In this document: positions 36,128 through 44,510 of the stretch, piece by piece
How the letters are laid out: each line of letters starts with the position of its first letter
Position numbering within the stretch: position 1 is the first letter of the stretch
From: Dyadobacter subterraneus
GTDB taxonomy: Bacteria; Bacteroidota; Bacteroidia; Cytophagales; Spirosomataceae
Direction: 5' to 3'
NCBI RefSeq assembly: GCF_015221875.1
Contig: NZ_JACYGY010000002.1
Coordinates: forward strand, 1,425,573-1,489,572
Length of the DNA: 64,000 bases
Program-made: the position numbers and the translations under genes
The notes under the pieces: generated by a model
Database searches by the model: none
What the model was told of the DNA's origin: nothing
The model's input: the letters and a program-made list of their open reading frames with translations, nothing else

Positions 36128-36141
36128 AGAAAGTAATATCT

Positions 36142-36474
36142 TTAAACCGTCTGATCATCAACCGTTCCAGTCGGTCCATTTTTCTTCACTGATTCTATTC
36201 CGTTATCTCTTCCCGATGTGCTTTCGTACATTTCACTGCTGCCGATAATCTGGCCGTTAGTAGCTTTTAGACTAAAAAAAAACTTACCATTTGAGGAAGT
36301 TTTTTTCTCGTAGCGTGCATCATCGGGTGAATTTTTTCTTACCGATTCAATGCCGTTTTCACACGAACTTTTGGCAACATATCCCTCGCTGGCTAAAATC
36401 ACCTGTCCATTATCTGCTTTAAGATTAAACTGAAACTCACCATTTGAGCGCTTGGTTATCACATATTTACCCAT
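36142..36474 (-). CDS. DUF1508 (YegP/UPF0339) tandem-repeat protein
   Basis: From the ATG at 36474 the product has 110 residues and two copies of the DUF1508 unit: GEFQFNLKADNGQVILASEG with NGIESVRKNS, then GKFFFSLKATNGQIIGSSEM with NGIESVKKNG. This double-repeat form is that of E. coli YegP. The fold is a small beta-alpha domain with no proven activity. It converges on HigBA. Confidence 0.85.
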   Translation of the reverse strand: MGKYVITKRSNGEFQFNLKADNGQVILASEGYVAKSSCENGIESVRKNSPDDARYEKKTSSNGKFFFSLKATNGQIIGSSEMYESTSGRDNGIESVKKNGPTGTVDDQTV

Positions 36475-36705
36475 AAACAAATATTTAAAAGTGGAGAATT
36501 ATTTTTACGGTGGTAAGTAAACGTTTTGGTTTAAAATATCCAAATCTGATTCTAAATTTGAATATTTAAGACGATTATACATTGTCGCGAATTATATCAA
36601 CACATACTTTTGCGATCACCTTTCAGTAATCATACAAAATTTCGTTCTTTACATAAATCTGAAAGCCTGTGCGGCCAGCCGACCGCCGAAAGCTGATAGC
36701 TAAAC

Positions 36706-37275
36706 ATGACCGACCTCGAACAATATCTCCATTCCTATTTCACCTTTGATCAGGATGACCTTGTGAAAGTGTCCATGCTGTTCAGGAAAAAGACTTTGAA
36801 TAAAGGTGATTATTTCCTGAAAGCTGGCAAGCAGTGTAATCAGCTGTGTTTTATCCAGTCGGGGATGTTGCGGGTTTATGCCGATATTGATGGGAAGGAA
36901 GTCACACAATGGATATCAACCAAAGGTTATTTTGTAGCGGATTTGTCCAGTTTGCTGTTTCAAACGCCGTCGCGCTGGAATATGCAGGCACTGACGAACC
37001 TGGAAATATTTGTGATCGAACGCGCGGAATATAATAGGTTAGGGGAAATTATTCCGAAATGGCCGGAGACGGAAAAGTTGTTCCTTGCGCATTGTTTCAC
37101 GATGATGGAAGACCGTATTTTTTCATTTATCTCGATGACAGCCGAGGAGCGTTATCAGTTTTTCTTTGAAAAAAACCGCGAGTTATTCAATCAGGTACCT
37201 TTGCAATACATCGCCTCCATGCTCGGTATGACGCCCGAAACCATCAGCCGTATCCGGAGAAAGCAGTTGCAGTGA
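36706..37275 (+). CDS. Crp/Fnr-family transcriptional regulator
   Basis: A 189-residue regulator with an N-terminal effector barrel (LNKGDYFLKAGKQCNQLCFI, VYADIDGKEVTQWIS) and a C-terminal winged helix with YIASMLGMTPETISRIRRKQ. The effector residues needed for cAMP are not evident. It lies upstream of the YdjM-like membrane gene on the same strand (about 120 bases) and may regulate it. It is a paralogue of the protein at 27256. Confidence 0.85.
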   Translation: MTDLEQYLHSYFTFDQDDLVKVSMLFRKKTLNKGDYFLKAGKQCNQLCFIQSGMLRVYADIDGKEVTQWISTKGYFVADLSSLLFQTPSRWNMQALTNLEIFVIERAEYNRLGEIIPKWPETEKLFLAHCFTMMEDRIFSFISMTAEERYQFFFEKNRELFNQVPLQYIASMLGMTPETISRIRRKQLQ

Positions 37276-37398
37276 GCCCGTAACACAAACTTCCCAAATT
37301 TTTAAAATTTCCATCCAAATCCGTTTTCTTGATTTTTGTCAAGTAGCTTGGCGTGGGCGACCGGTACTTTTGTCATGTACCAAACCAAGTCAGAAATC

Positions 37399-38055
37399 AT
37401 GTTTTTAGGACATTATGGTCTCGCCTTTGCCGCGAAGAAAATAGCACCCAAAGTTTCGCTTACCATGCTTTTTGTAGCCGTGGAATTTGTGGATATCCTG
37501 TGGCCATTTTTATTGCTGTTCAATATTGAAACCGTGAAAATACATCCCGGTTTCACCGAAGTGACACCTTTCGAGTTCGTCCATTACCCCTATACGCACA
37601 GCCTTTTTATGGGAATTATCTGGGGGCTTATCGTTGGAGGCGGCTACTGGTTTTTCAAAAAGGATGTCAAAAGTGCTGTTATTGTTGGTCTCGCGGTGTT
37701 GAGCCACTGGTTTCTGGACGTTGTTGTCCACATCCCGGATTTGCCCCTGACGCCTTTTGGCGATTTCAAAGTTGGGATGGGTTTATGGAATTACAAGATG
37801 ATCACCGTATTGCTGGAAAGTATTATCTTTTTCGGCGGCGTTTATATTTATGCAATAAGCACGAAAGCCATCAACGCGCAAGGTACCTGGGGATTATGGA
37901 TCATGACCGGCTTTTTCGTTCTGGCCAACGCCTACAATATGTTCGGCCCGCCACCAGAAGATAATATCATGATGTTGTTTGTTTCATTTGTGGTTTTGCA
38001 GGTGATTGTGCTGGGGTTGGCTTGGTGGGTTGATCGGAACAGGGTTGGAAAGTGA
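37399..38055 (+). CDS. YdjM-like (DUF457) membrane-bound metal-dependent hydrolase family protein
   Basis: I start at 37399 (MFLGHYGLAFAAKKIAPKVS), since the family begins with a His right after the first few residues; earlier in-frame starts add 21 residues. The 218-residue protein has five or six membrane segments and the conserved polar residues of the family: H5, HYPYTHSLFMG, and LSHWFLDVVVHIPD. Members are called metal-dependent hydrolases from these His/Asp sets but have no proven substrate. Its 3' part (from 37699) has been copied three more times downstream (38348, 38935 and 42202). Confidence 0.75.
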   Translation: MFLGHYGLAFAAKKIAPKVSLTMLFVAVEFVDILWPFLLLFNIETVKIHPGFTEVTPFEFVHYPYTHSLFMGIIWGLIVGGGYWFFKKDVKSAVIVGLAVLSHWFLDVVVHIPDLPLTPFGDFKVGMGLWNYKMITVLLESIIFFGGVYIYAISTKAINAQGTWGLWIMTGFFVLANAYNMFGPPPEDNIMMLFVSFVVLQVIVLGLAWWVDRNRVGK

Positions 38056-38153
38056 GGTTTGATAAGGAGGTTTAGTAGTTTGAATCTATGTGGTTTTGAT
38101 TGATTTAATTTAGTCATTTAGCCTTTTTTTAAATTATACTCCGCATCTGCAAA

Positions 38154-38335
38154 CACGAGCCGTTCCGAAGGAACGGTTACCCGGAAATTAAATTTACTTC
38201 CTACCAATGAAATGTTCCTACCTGAACAGAAATCCTAATATTTCAATGTCATTGTTCCATAGGGACATTTTGTCGGTAGGAGTTAGGATATGTAGATGTG
38301 GTTTCGTTCCGTAGGAACGTTTCGTGAAATTCCAA
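38154..38335. repeat. Composite REP-like cluster 1
   Basis: Four short palindromes in order: GCCGTTCCGAAGGAACGG, then CTACCAATGAAATGTTCC with GAACA, then TGTTCCATAGGGACA with TTTTGTCGGTAG, then CGTTCCGTAGGAACG followed by TTTCGTGA. The inner two are one family in opposite orientations, as are the outer two, so the cluster is roughly dyad-symmetric. Confidence 0.8.
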
Positions 38336-38347
38336 GTGACAACCATA

Positions 38348-38640
38348 TTGAGCCACCGGTTTCTGGAATTATAAACTGATCACCGTATTACTGGAAAGTA
38401 TTATCTTTTTCTGCGGCGTTTATATTTATGCAAAAAGCACAAGAGCCATCACCGCCCAGGGCACCTGGGGATTGTGGATCATGACCGGCTTTTTCCTTCT
38501 GGCCAACGCCTACAACATGTTCGGCCCACCACCGGAAGATAATATCATGATGTTGTTTGTTTCGTTTGTGGTTTTGCAGGTGATTGTGGATTGTGCTTGG
38601 GTTAGCTCGGTGGGTTGATGGGAATAGGAGTGGAAAGTAA
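38348..38640 (+). pseudogene. 5'-truncated copy of the YdjM-like gene (copy B)
   Basis: This stretch matches the parent gene from 37699 to its end at about 90% by eye, but starts abruptly at TTGAGCCACYGGTTTCTGGA just after REP cluster 1. A segment of about 70 bases between CTGGA and ATGGA is deleted, and the 3' end carries further small changes. No start codon is left, so it is not expressed as the parent protein. The bases after it repeat those after the parent, including another REP cluster. Confidence 0.8.
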
Positions 38641-38741
38641 GGTTTGACAGAGAGGTTGATCAGTTTGAATTTACGTAGTTTTTGATTGATTAAATTTAGT
38701 CATTGAGCATTTTTTTAGATTATACTTCGCATCAGCAAACA

Positions 38742-38925
38742 CGAGCCGTTCCGAAGGAACGGTTACCCGGAAATTTAATTCACTTCCTACCAACGAAATG
38801 TTCCTACCGGAACAGAAATACCTAATATTTCAATGTCATTGTTCCATAGGGACATTTTGTCGGTAGGAGTTGGGATATGTAGATGTGGTTTCGTTCCGTA
38901 GGAACGTTTCGTGAAATTCCCAGTG
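38742..38925. repeat. Composite REP-like cluster 2
   Basis: It is nearly identical to cluster 1 in order and spacing (GCCGTTCCGAAGGAACGG, CTACCAACGAAATGTTCC, TGTTCCATAGGGACA, CGTTCCGTAGGAACG). It lies at the same distance after copy B as cluster 1 lies after the parent gene, which marks a tandem duplication of about 590 bases. Confidence 0.8.
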
Positions 38926-38934
38926 ACAACCGTA

Positions 38935-39048
38935 TTAAGCCACTGGTTTCTGGAATTACAAGATGATCACCGTATTGCTGGAAAGTATTATTTTTTTCGG
39001 CGGCGTTTATATTTATGCAAAAAATACGAAAGCCATCAACGCGCAAGG
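38935..39048 (+). pseudogene. Truncated copy of the YdjM-like gene (copy C)
   Basis: A third, shorter copy begins at the same junction and carries the same internal deletion as copy B, then stops matching after GCGCAAGGC near 39048. It lies just before the 3' end of the ABM gene on the other strand. Confidence 0.75.
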
Positions 39049-39081
39049 CCGCAATATACCGGAGTTGTTTACCATTAACTT

Positions 39082-39375
39082 TTACAAATTCAACAATTCA
39101 GTATGGTAAATCGCGGCTGGTTCCTGAATTAAAGCCGGAATTTCTGCAACAAGCTTTTTGATGTAAGGCTGCTGATCATGCAGGTCCAGACCTTCCTGGC
39201 TTTCCCAAATTTCGTGAAAAATGAAAATTTCGGGATTTTTTGTACCGTGGTGCAGGTCATATTGCAGACAGGCTTTTTCTTCTCTTGATTTTTCAACCAG
39301 GTTCAAAAGCATGGCACGTACGTCTTCGATATGCTCAGGTTTGCTTTTAAAAACTACTGTTAAATTGATTTGCAT
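39082..39375 (-). CDS. YgiN-like antibiotic biosynthesis monooxygenase domain protein
   Basis: A 97-residue single ABM domain: INLTVVFKSKPEHIEDVRAM, then CLQYDLHHGTKNPEIFIFHE and IWESQEGLDLHDQQPYIKKL, the C-x-Y-d-l-h-x(5)-P-x-x-F-x-f-x-E-x-W-x-s pattern of the YgiN/quinol monooxygenase group. It is probably a dimeric quinol-modifying or detoxifying enzyme. It lies 12 bases upstream of the small membrane protein at 39388 in map terms, both on the minus strand. Confidence 0.82.
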   Translation of the reverse strand: MQINLTVVFKSKPEHIEDVRAMLLNLVEKSREEKACLQYDLHHGTKNPEIFIFHEIWESQEGLDLHDQQPYIKKLVAEIPALIQEPAAIYHTELLNL

Positions 39376-39387
39376 GGAATATCTGAC

Positions 39388-39597
39388 TTATAATAATTTG
39401 ATTTTATCTCTCTTATGAAACAGCAAATAAGCTAAAATCAATGGGAAAAAAGTAAAAAAGCCGAAACCATTTTTCACCGCACCGTACACGCTAATGCCTA
39501 TACAGATGCCAATAAGGAATGCATTGATCAATTTAGTGTTTTTTATCTTTTTTTGCTCTTTCAGAGTTTCCGCGTCGTTAGGTTGGTTTTGTTCCAT
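39388..39597 (-). CDS. Small membrane protein, two hydrophobic segments
   Basis: From the ATG at 39597 (another at 39621 is possible) the product has 69 residues: a charged N-terminus (MEQNQPNDAETLKEQKKIKN) and two hydrophobic segments (LINAFLIGICIGISVYGAV and FFTFFPLILAYLLF). The family is unknown. It is 12 bases from the ABM gene, on the same strand and upstream of it, so the two may form an operon. Confidence 0.55.
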   Translation of the reverse strand: MEQNQPNDAETLKEQKKIKNTKLINAFLIGICIGISVYGAVKNGFGFFTFFPLILAYLLFHKRDKIKLL

Positions 39598-39738
39598 ATT
39601 TTCAATTTTTATGTTTTTCATAACCCCAGCTATCACTTAAATAAGCAGCAAAAAATAGCTAATTTTTTTGATTTTGCAATGACTTATCAATCATCCGATT
39701 ACAGCACTAAATGCTAACAACTAATTACCAAAAGCCCC

Positions 39739-40701
39739 TTACTGTATTTTTTTCGGAGTCCAGATGGCTCCATTTTTCGTACTCAACTTTTCTAACTTTC
39801 CCTCAGCTGCCAGGCCGTTTAAAATATGCTCACTCTGATTTCTTTCCGTTCCTGTTATTTGTGCGTACTCGTTCGCTGTTAATGAATTGTATTTCAAAAA
39901 TACGGAATTCCAATCCGTTTTATAGATCAGTTTTGTTGCAGCCGGATAAAGTTTAAGCACTACATTTTCAAGGACACCATAGGACTTCGAACCATATACG
40001 AATTCCTGTTCTCCCATGGCATTGGTAAAGATCATTGTTGGAAATCCTCTGACACCTGATTCTTTTCCAGCCTGTACATCCTCATGGAATAATATCCTTG
40101 CTTTACCCTCGTAGTCGTTTTTAAATTGTATAATGTCGAGGCCAACTTTTGTCGCAGCCACTTCCAGGTGTTCCCATCGGGTGATATTTTTCTTTTGCAA
40201 AAAGACCATTTCTCTTATCTCACGAAGAAATAAAAGGGCCTTTTCCCTGTTTTGCATCTGAGCCGCCTTAAATGCAATCGACGGTGGATAGGATGAATCG
40301 AGGGGATCTTCCAGCCAGATATCCCCGTCTATGGGCATATCATAATGCACACTAACCTCGTCCCAATGCACTGCTACGTCCGTCGGTTTGCTGATCTGCC
40401 CGCTGTTATAACTCCAGTCTTTGAGCAAACCGCCCATTTTATATTCAGTTTCAAAATCATTGCCGTATGTTAACTTCAGCTTTCGCAATTGCGGTTCAAT
40501 TCCCCAGCAGGAGGAACAAATCGGGTCTGTATAATACAGTATGCTTATGGGTTTTTTAATAACTTTTGATGTTTCAAGGGCTGTGGTGTCCTTTTGATCA
40601 ACGGCAACTTCACAAAGACCGCTTTCAATGTCACATAATAAAGGATTTATTTGTTCTTGCATTTTCGTTTTGTTTAAAGCCTGGTCACTGAAATTTTCCA
40701 T
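39739..40701 (-). CDS. DsbA-family/thioredoxin-like protein (FrnE/SpxH-type) with C-terminal extension
   Basis: A 320-residue cytoplasmic protein. ILYYTDPICSSCWGIEPQLR carries a CSSC redox pair in the D-P-x-C-x-x-C-W-x-x-E-P context of the Thioredoxin_5 family, which includes SpxH/YjbH and FrnE-like isomerases; GVRGFPTMIF is the cis-Pro loop. The last 60 residues (NSLTANEYAQITGTERNQSE onward) look like a small helical or winged-helix extension. It is divergent from an HxlR regulator with an operator-like repeat between, so redox control is likely. Confidence 0.78.
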   Translation of the reverse strand: MENFSDQALNKTKMQEQINPLLCDIESGLCEVAVDQKDTTALETSKVIKKPISILYYTDPICSSCWGIEPQLRKLKLTYGNDFETEYKMGGLLKDWSYNSGQISKPTDVAVHWDEVSVHYDMPIDGDIWLEDPLDSSYPPSIAFKAAQMQNREKALLFLREIREMVFLQKKNITRWEHLEVAATKVGLDIIQFKNDYEGKARILFHEDVQAGKESGVRGFPTMIFTNAMGEQEFVYGSKSYGVLENVVLKLYPAATKLIYKTDWNSVFLKYNSLTANEYAQITGTERNQSEHILNGLAAEGKLEKLSTKNGAIWTPKKIQ

Positions 40702-40742
40702 GTGGAAACTGTGATTGGTAAGTTACTTTTACCGGCAGTCGA

Positions 40743-40776
40743 TTACCCAACACAGTTTATTTTTATCTTTGGGTAA
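40743..40776. promoter_or_regulatory. Candidate HxlR operator overlapping a -7 element
   Basis: TTACCCAA (40743-40750) and TTGGGTAA (40769-40776) form a perfect 8-bp inverted repeat with an 18-base spacer, centred in the divergent gap. TATCTTTG at 40764-40771, a full match to the TAnnTTTG -7 consensus pointing to the regulator gene, overlaps the right half. Confidence 0.5.
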
Positions 40777-40818
40777 AGTTGAGGACTTAATTTTGAGTGC
40801 GCAATAAGTCAGATATTT

Positions 40819-41145
40819 ATGACTACTAAAAACGAATTGGTAACCAATGAAACTTGTCCTGCCCAGGCACTTTTAAAGTCGCTTTCCGGGAAATGGAAGC
40901 CTGAAATATTTCGCCTGGCTGTGGACGGTACCTTGCGTTTCAGCAGCCTGCTTCGCCAGATTGAAGGCGCTAACAAACAAACACTGGCCGTTGCCTTAAA
41001 AGAGCTGGAAGTCGTTGGACTGCTGCAAAAAAATGTGATCAAACAAAAACCTTTGCACATTGAATACGTACTGACCGAAAAAGGACAGTCGCTAATTCCT
41101 GTCTTTCAGCAGCTGGAACGGTTTGGTCAGAGTGAAATCGGATAG
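40819..41145 (+). CDS. HxlR-family transcriptional regulator
   Basis: A 108-residue winged-helix protein with the family signature: a conserved N-terminal Cys (NETCPAQALLKSLSGKWKPE), FSSLLRQIEGANKQTLAVAL as the HTH and a YVLTEKGQSLIPVF wing. In HxlR-type sensors (YodB, HypR) the N-terminal Cys detects quinones, diamide or hypochlorite. It is divergent from the thioredoxin-like gene, which is probably its target. Confidence 0.87.
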   Translation: MTTKNELVTNETCPAQALLKSLSGKWKPEIFRLAVDGTLRFSSLLRQIEGANKQTLAVALKELEVVGLLQKNVIKQKPLHIEYVLTEKGQSLIPVFQQLERFGQSEIG

Positions 41146-41305
41146 AAGAATATCGTGTTCATAAATATCGTAACCATAAGTAAAAGGCTGGATTGCAGTC
41201 AGGTGTTTTGCGCCAACTATAATCCTTGATTTCAGGAAATTGCTGCGGTTGGGTTGATTTGGAAGTGTGTCTTGGTGGGGTTTAGATATATGCCGAAAGC
41301 ACGAA

Positions 41306-41884
41306 TTACCATGCATATCTGAAATTAGTAGTTGGCAGATTAAATTTCCCCTGATCGATCAGCATAGTTTCACCCGTTTTTGCTTTTAATTTCCCACTGA
41401 AAGTTCCTTTCATATTTGCCGAGTCCAACTTCGTAATCGTTATTGTTGATTCTTCATCCGTTGAATATAATTCATATTCATTTAACGCGCCTTTTGGCAA
41501 TGACATGTGAATAATCACTTTTTGTCTTCGGTCTCCGTCGATAGTGACATAAGAATCAGGATTATCTTTTTCATATTTGAAAACAGATGGTTTAATCTCT
41601 GTTTTAGATCTAAGGCTAATTGTTATTCCAGGATAGGGAGTGTAGAAATTCTTAAAAATTAAAATACTACTGGAATACAGAGAGTCAGTTAAGTTATTGT
41701 ATCTGCTAAAAACTGCGCTTGCACTACCTTCATCTTTACCAAATTTGTCAAATAAATATTCTTTTCCATTTGCGTTAAATTTTACGTAAAAGTCTGGTAT
41801 TTCCTCGGGTTCAGGGTTGCTCTTTTTCGAACAGGAAACCAGTAAAAGGCAGATGAAAATGGTTGTGAGGAGAGTTTTGTACAT
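41306..41884 (-). CDS. Hypothetical lipoprotein, 192 aa
   Basis: A 192-residue protein with a lipoprotein leader (MYKTLLTTIFICLLLVSC, C18) and a beta-rich mature part with FYVKFNANGKEYLFD near the start and ITITKLDSANMKGTFSGKLK towards the end, a pattern common to Bacteroidota surface lipoproteins with an Ig-like or lipocalin-like fold. The function is unknown. It converges with the HxlR gene. Confidence 0.65.
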   Translation of the reverse strand: MYKTLLTTIFICLLLVSCSKKSNPEPEEIPDFYVKFNANGKEYLFDKFGKDEGSASAVFSRYNNLTDSLYSSSILIFKNFYTPYPGITISLRSKTEIKPSVFKYEKDNPDSYVTIDGDRRQKVIIHMSLPKGALNEYELYSTDEESTITITKLDSANMKGTFSGKLKAKTGETMLIDQGKFNLPTTNFRYAW

Positions 41885-42007
41885 CTGAAATTGATAGAGT
41901 AAGTTTAATCTTCAATGGGGCCGTCAATATCTAAAATAGAACGATTAGCAAATATACCTATCGAATTATCAAATTAATGTGGTTCCCAGATTACACTTAG
42001 TATCGGC

Positions 42008-42190
42008 AAATACAAGCTGTTCCTAAGGAACGGTACCCAAAAATTGAAACTAACTTCCTACCAACAAGATGTTCCTAATGGAACAAAACGCCTGAATATT
42101 CCAACGTCATTGTCCCATCGGGACATTTCGTTGGTAGAAGCCGGGAGAGATCGATGTGGTTTTCGTTCCGTAGGAACGTTTCGTAAAATT
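42008..42190. repeat. Composite REP-like cluster 3
   Basis: The same four-palindrome order as clusters 1 and 2, more diverged: GTTCCTAAGGAAC, CTACCAACAAGATGTTCC, TGTCCCATCGGGACA with TTTCGTTGGTAG, and CGTTCCGTAGGAACG with TTTCG. It is joined directly to copy D of the YdjM-like gene. Confidence 0.8.
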
Positions 42191-42201
42191 CCCTTTGACA
42201 G

Positions 42202-42568
42202 CCGTATTGAGCCACTGGTTTCTGGACGTTATAGTCCACATCCCGGTTTTGCCTCTGACGCCTTTTGGTGATTTCAAAGTCGGGATGGGTTTATGGAATT
42301 ATAAGATGATCACCGTATTGCTGGAAAGTATTATCTTTTTCGGCGGCGTTTATATCTATGCAAAAGCACGAAAGCCATCAACGCGCAAGGTACCTGGGGA
42401 TTGTGGATCATGACCGGCTTTTTCATTCTGGCCAACGCCTACAACCTATTCGGCCCGCCACCGGAAGATAATATCATGATTTTGTTTGTTTCGTTTGTGG
42501 TTTTGCAGGTGATTGTACTGGGGTTGGCTTGGTGGGTTGATAGGAATAGGGTTGGGGTTGAGGAGTGA
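42202..42568 (+). pseudogene. 5'-truncated copy of the YdjM-like gene (copy D)
   Basis: It begins at the same junction as copies B and C (TTGAGCCACTGGTTTCTGGA) but keeps the segment they have lost, so it was made independently or earlier. A one-base deletion near 42364 (TATGCAAAAGCACG against TATGCAATAAGCACG in the parent) breaks the frame. The match to the parent runs to its stop region. It is about 4 kb from the other copies. Confidence 0.8.
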
Positions 42569-42676
42569 GATAGAATTCGAGGAAATTATCCTTTTATAGT
42601 TAGTATACGTTTTAATATATTTATTTGCTAATTTGAATTTGATTACAAAATATGTTGTCCACAGTTGTGTCAACTA

Positions 42677-44506
42677 TTAGTCACTATTGTTACTTAAATC
42701 TTTAACGTGGTTATCAATTCCGATCTCATACCAGTCGTAATTATCATATTCTGAAAAATTTGCTTTAATGTTTAGACTAAAAGATGTCAATCGGATTCTC
42801 AAGCTTTCAGATTCTTTTTCTTTTTCACTTACAAAGTCATGTGCATGAGAATATGATTTTAGGTCATCTATATCTTCTTCAATTTTGTCATTTAGTAAAC
42901 CACTAAAATGTTCATCAAAATCATTATTGCTATAATTTCTAAAAAAGTTTTCGATATCATACCCAATTTTTTGTTCAATTATTAGTAGCAGATCAATAGC
43001 ATCATCAATTTGATTGTCTGATAGAATTAATGGAGGGAATATATAGTTACCAAGTTCCTTTATCTGCTTCAAAAGGCTTATTGATTCAATATTTCTTAAA
43101 AATGATCTGAAATAAAAACCTAAATCGTCATCGGTTCTCAAAACTGACCAATCCGTGACATTTCGTATTAGTTCACTTATAATAGAGTAAGAATCATCAA
43201 AATAATTATTTACAAATATTGCTAATGTTATGCAATCACTATTCTTTGTATTAGGTTTAATAAAAGTAAACGATTCACTAATAAGCCTAAACTTAAGTCT
43301 GTCCGAAATATGATTTTTAAAACGAGTATTACTTAGAGTGAATAATCTATTTGTTAGTTGAGATAAATATGTTGCTGACTCACTAATCCGTAGTACCTCG
43401 TCCAAATTATTTTGTAAACAACTTGTCATAAAATCTGATAAGGAGTAGTTCAAAAATTGGCAGTAGCAATAGTCATCTTGATCCATAATAATAAATCCCC
43501 CTTCTAATCGGGTTATAGACAATTTAAAAGCATTAATGGGCCGAACAAAATTATTAAATTCAGACTCATAATTTAGACGAGAGATAAATGCGTTTTCCAA
43601 TTCTTCAAAACGAACACTATCTCCGAAACTAGCCATAGTATTTAATAGCAAACGATCGATTTCATTTATTTGCTGCTCATAAGCGTGTCGCCAAATTTCG
43701 TCTGGCTTGTCAAAATTATTTTTAATAAATTTCTCAAAGGATTCAGGGGTCTCAGCGGTAATCGTTTCAGAGGAAGTTATAAATTCCACCGAACGTGGAG
43801 AAAAATTTCTATGATTAACTACGAAATTTTTGATGTCTGTTTTGTGTAAAACTTCTTTTAATTGATTGCTAATTTTCGATTCTTCAATGTGATTTGTAAG
43901 AAGCTGAAATTTATTTTCGGATGTGTATTCTTCTAAATTTATTGTTCCTTCTCTGGCTTTTATGTTGAATTGCCTTAATCTTTCGGACTCTCCAACTGCG
44001 GTGTTCAATATAAATGTTCTAGTTGTAAAAATAAATTTTTTATTCTCTAAAAACGATACACGTCTGAGTATTTTAAGTAATGCAGTTTCCGAACCTTTCG
44101 CCTTTGCAATTTCATATGAAGTATGGCCAAGGAAATCATCATAGTAGAATATTTGTTTGTTGTTGTTGTCAGAAAGTGATCTTTCGACATCTTTTATATC
44201 GTCATCAATAATTACTAATTCATAATTATCTTTAATTAATTCGTAAATGAGTAATTCTGCATTTGTTGTTTTTCCTGCTCCGGGTTGCCCCGTAATAATT
44301 ATAAAATTATTTTTAGTAAGAAAATTTCGGGCATTACTTAAAAATGGTGTTTCAACAAAAAGTCTTAATCTTCTTTTTAACTCTTCTTCTTTAAATATAT
44401 GAGATCTATTTTTGATATTCCAATTGAGAATTTCACTCAATACCGTGGTGCTAGAAAACCATAATTTGAAATGTTCTTTTTGTATCTCAGGATACAATTC
44501 CAACAT
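42677..44506 (-). CDS. nSTAND3-type NTPase, C-terminal part of a split Mrr-NTPase gene
   Basis: From the first ATG the frame gives 609 residues. YPEIQKEHFKLWFSSTTVL leads into a P-loop ITGQPGAGKTTNAELLIYEL (71-90) and a Walker B-like LVIIDDD, then a long helical C-terminus, as in nSTAND3 (novel STAND) NTPases of antiviral and conflict systems. The frame is in fact open upstream of the ATG: reading it back gives KDLNR, which joins the C-terminal DIYGN of the nuclease frame once one A is removed. Low GC and codon use differ from the neighbours, suggesting transfer. Confidence 0.75.
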   Translation of the reverse strand: MLELYPEIQKEHFKLWFSSTTVLSEILNWNIKNRSHIFKEEELKRRLRLFVETPFLSNARNFLTKNNFIIITGQPGAGKTTNAELLIYELIKDNYELVIIDDDIKDVERSLSDNNNKQIFYYDDFLGHTSYEIAKAKGSETALLKILRRVSFLENKKFIFTTRTFILNTAVGESERLRQFNIKAREGTINLEEYTSENKFQLLTNHIEESKISNQLKEVLHKTDIKNFVVNHRNFSPRSVEFITSSETITAETPESFEKFIKNNFDKPDEIWRHAYEQQINEIDRLLLNTMASFGDSVRFEELENAFISRLNYESEFNNFVRPINAFKLSITRLEGGFIIMDQDDYCYCQFLNYSLSDFMTSCLQNNLDEVLRISESATYLSQLTNRLFTLSNTRFKNHISDRLKFRLISESFTFIKPNTKNSDCITLAIFVNNYFDDSYSIISELIRNVTDWSVLRTDDDLGFYFRSFLRNIESISLLKQIKELGNYIFPPLILSDNQIDDAIDLLLIIEQKIGYDIENFFRNYSNNDFDEHFSGLLNDKIEEDIDDLKSYSHAHDFVSEKEKESESLRIRLTSFSLNIKANFSEYDNYDWYEIGIDNHVKDLSNNSD

Positions 44507-44510
44507 TCTG

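Noticed and set aside
42195..42413. Open frame in copy D as a functional YdjM-like gene
   Set aside because: It lacks the 5' half with the conserved His residues and loses the frame after a one-base deletion.
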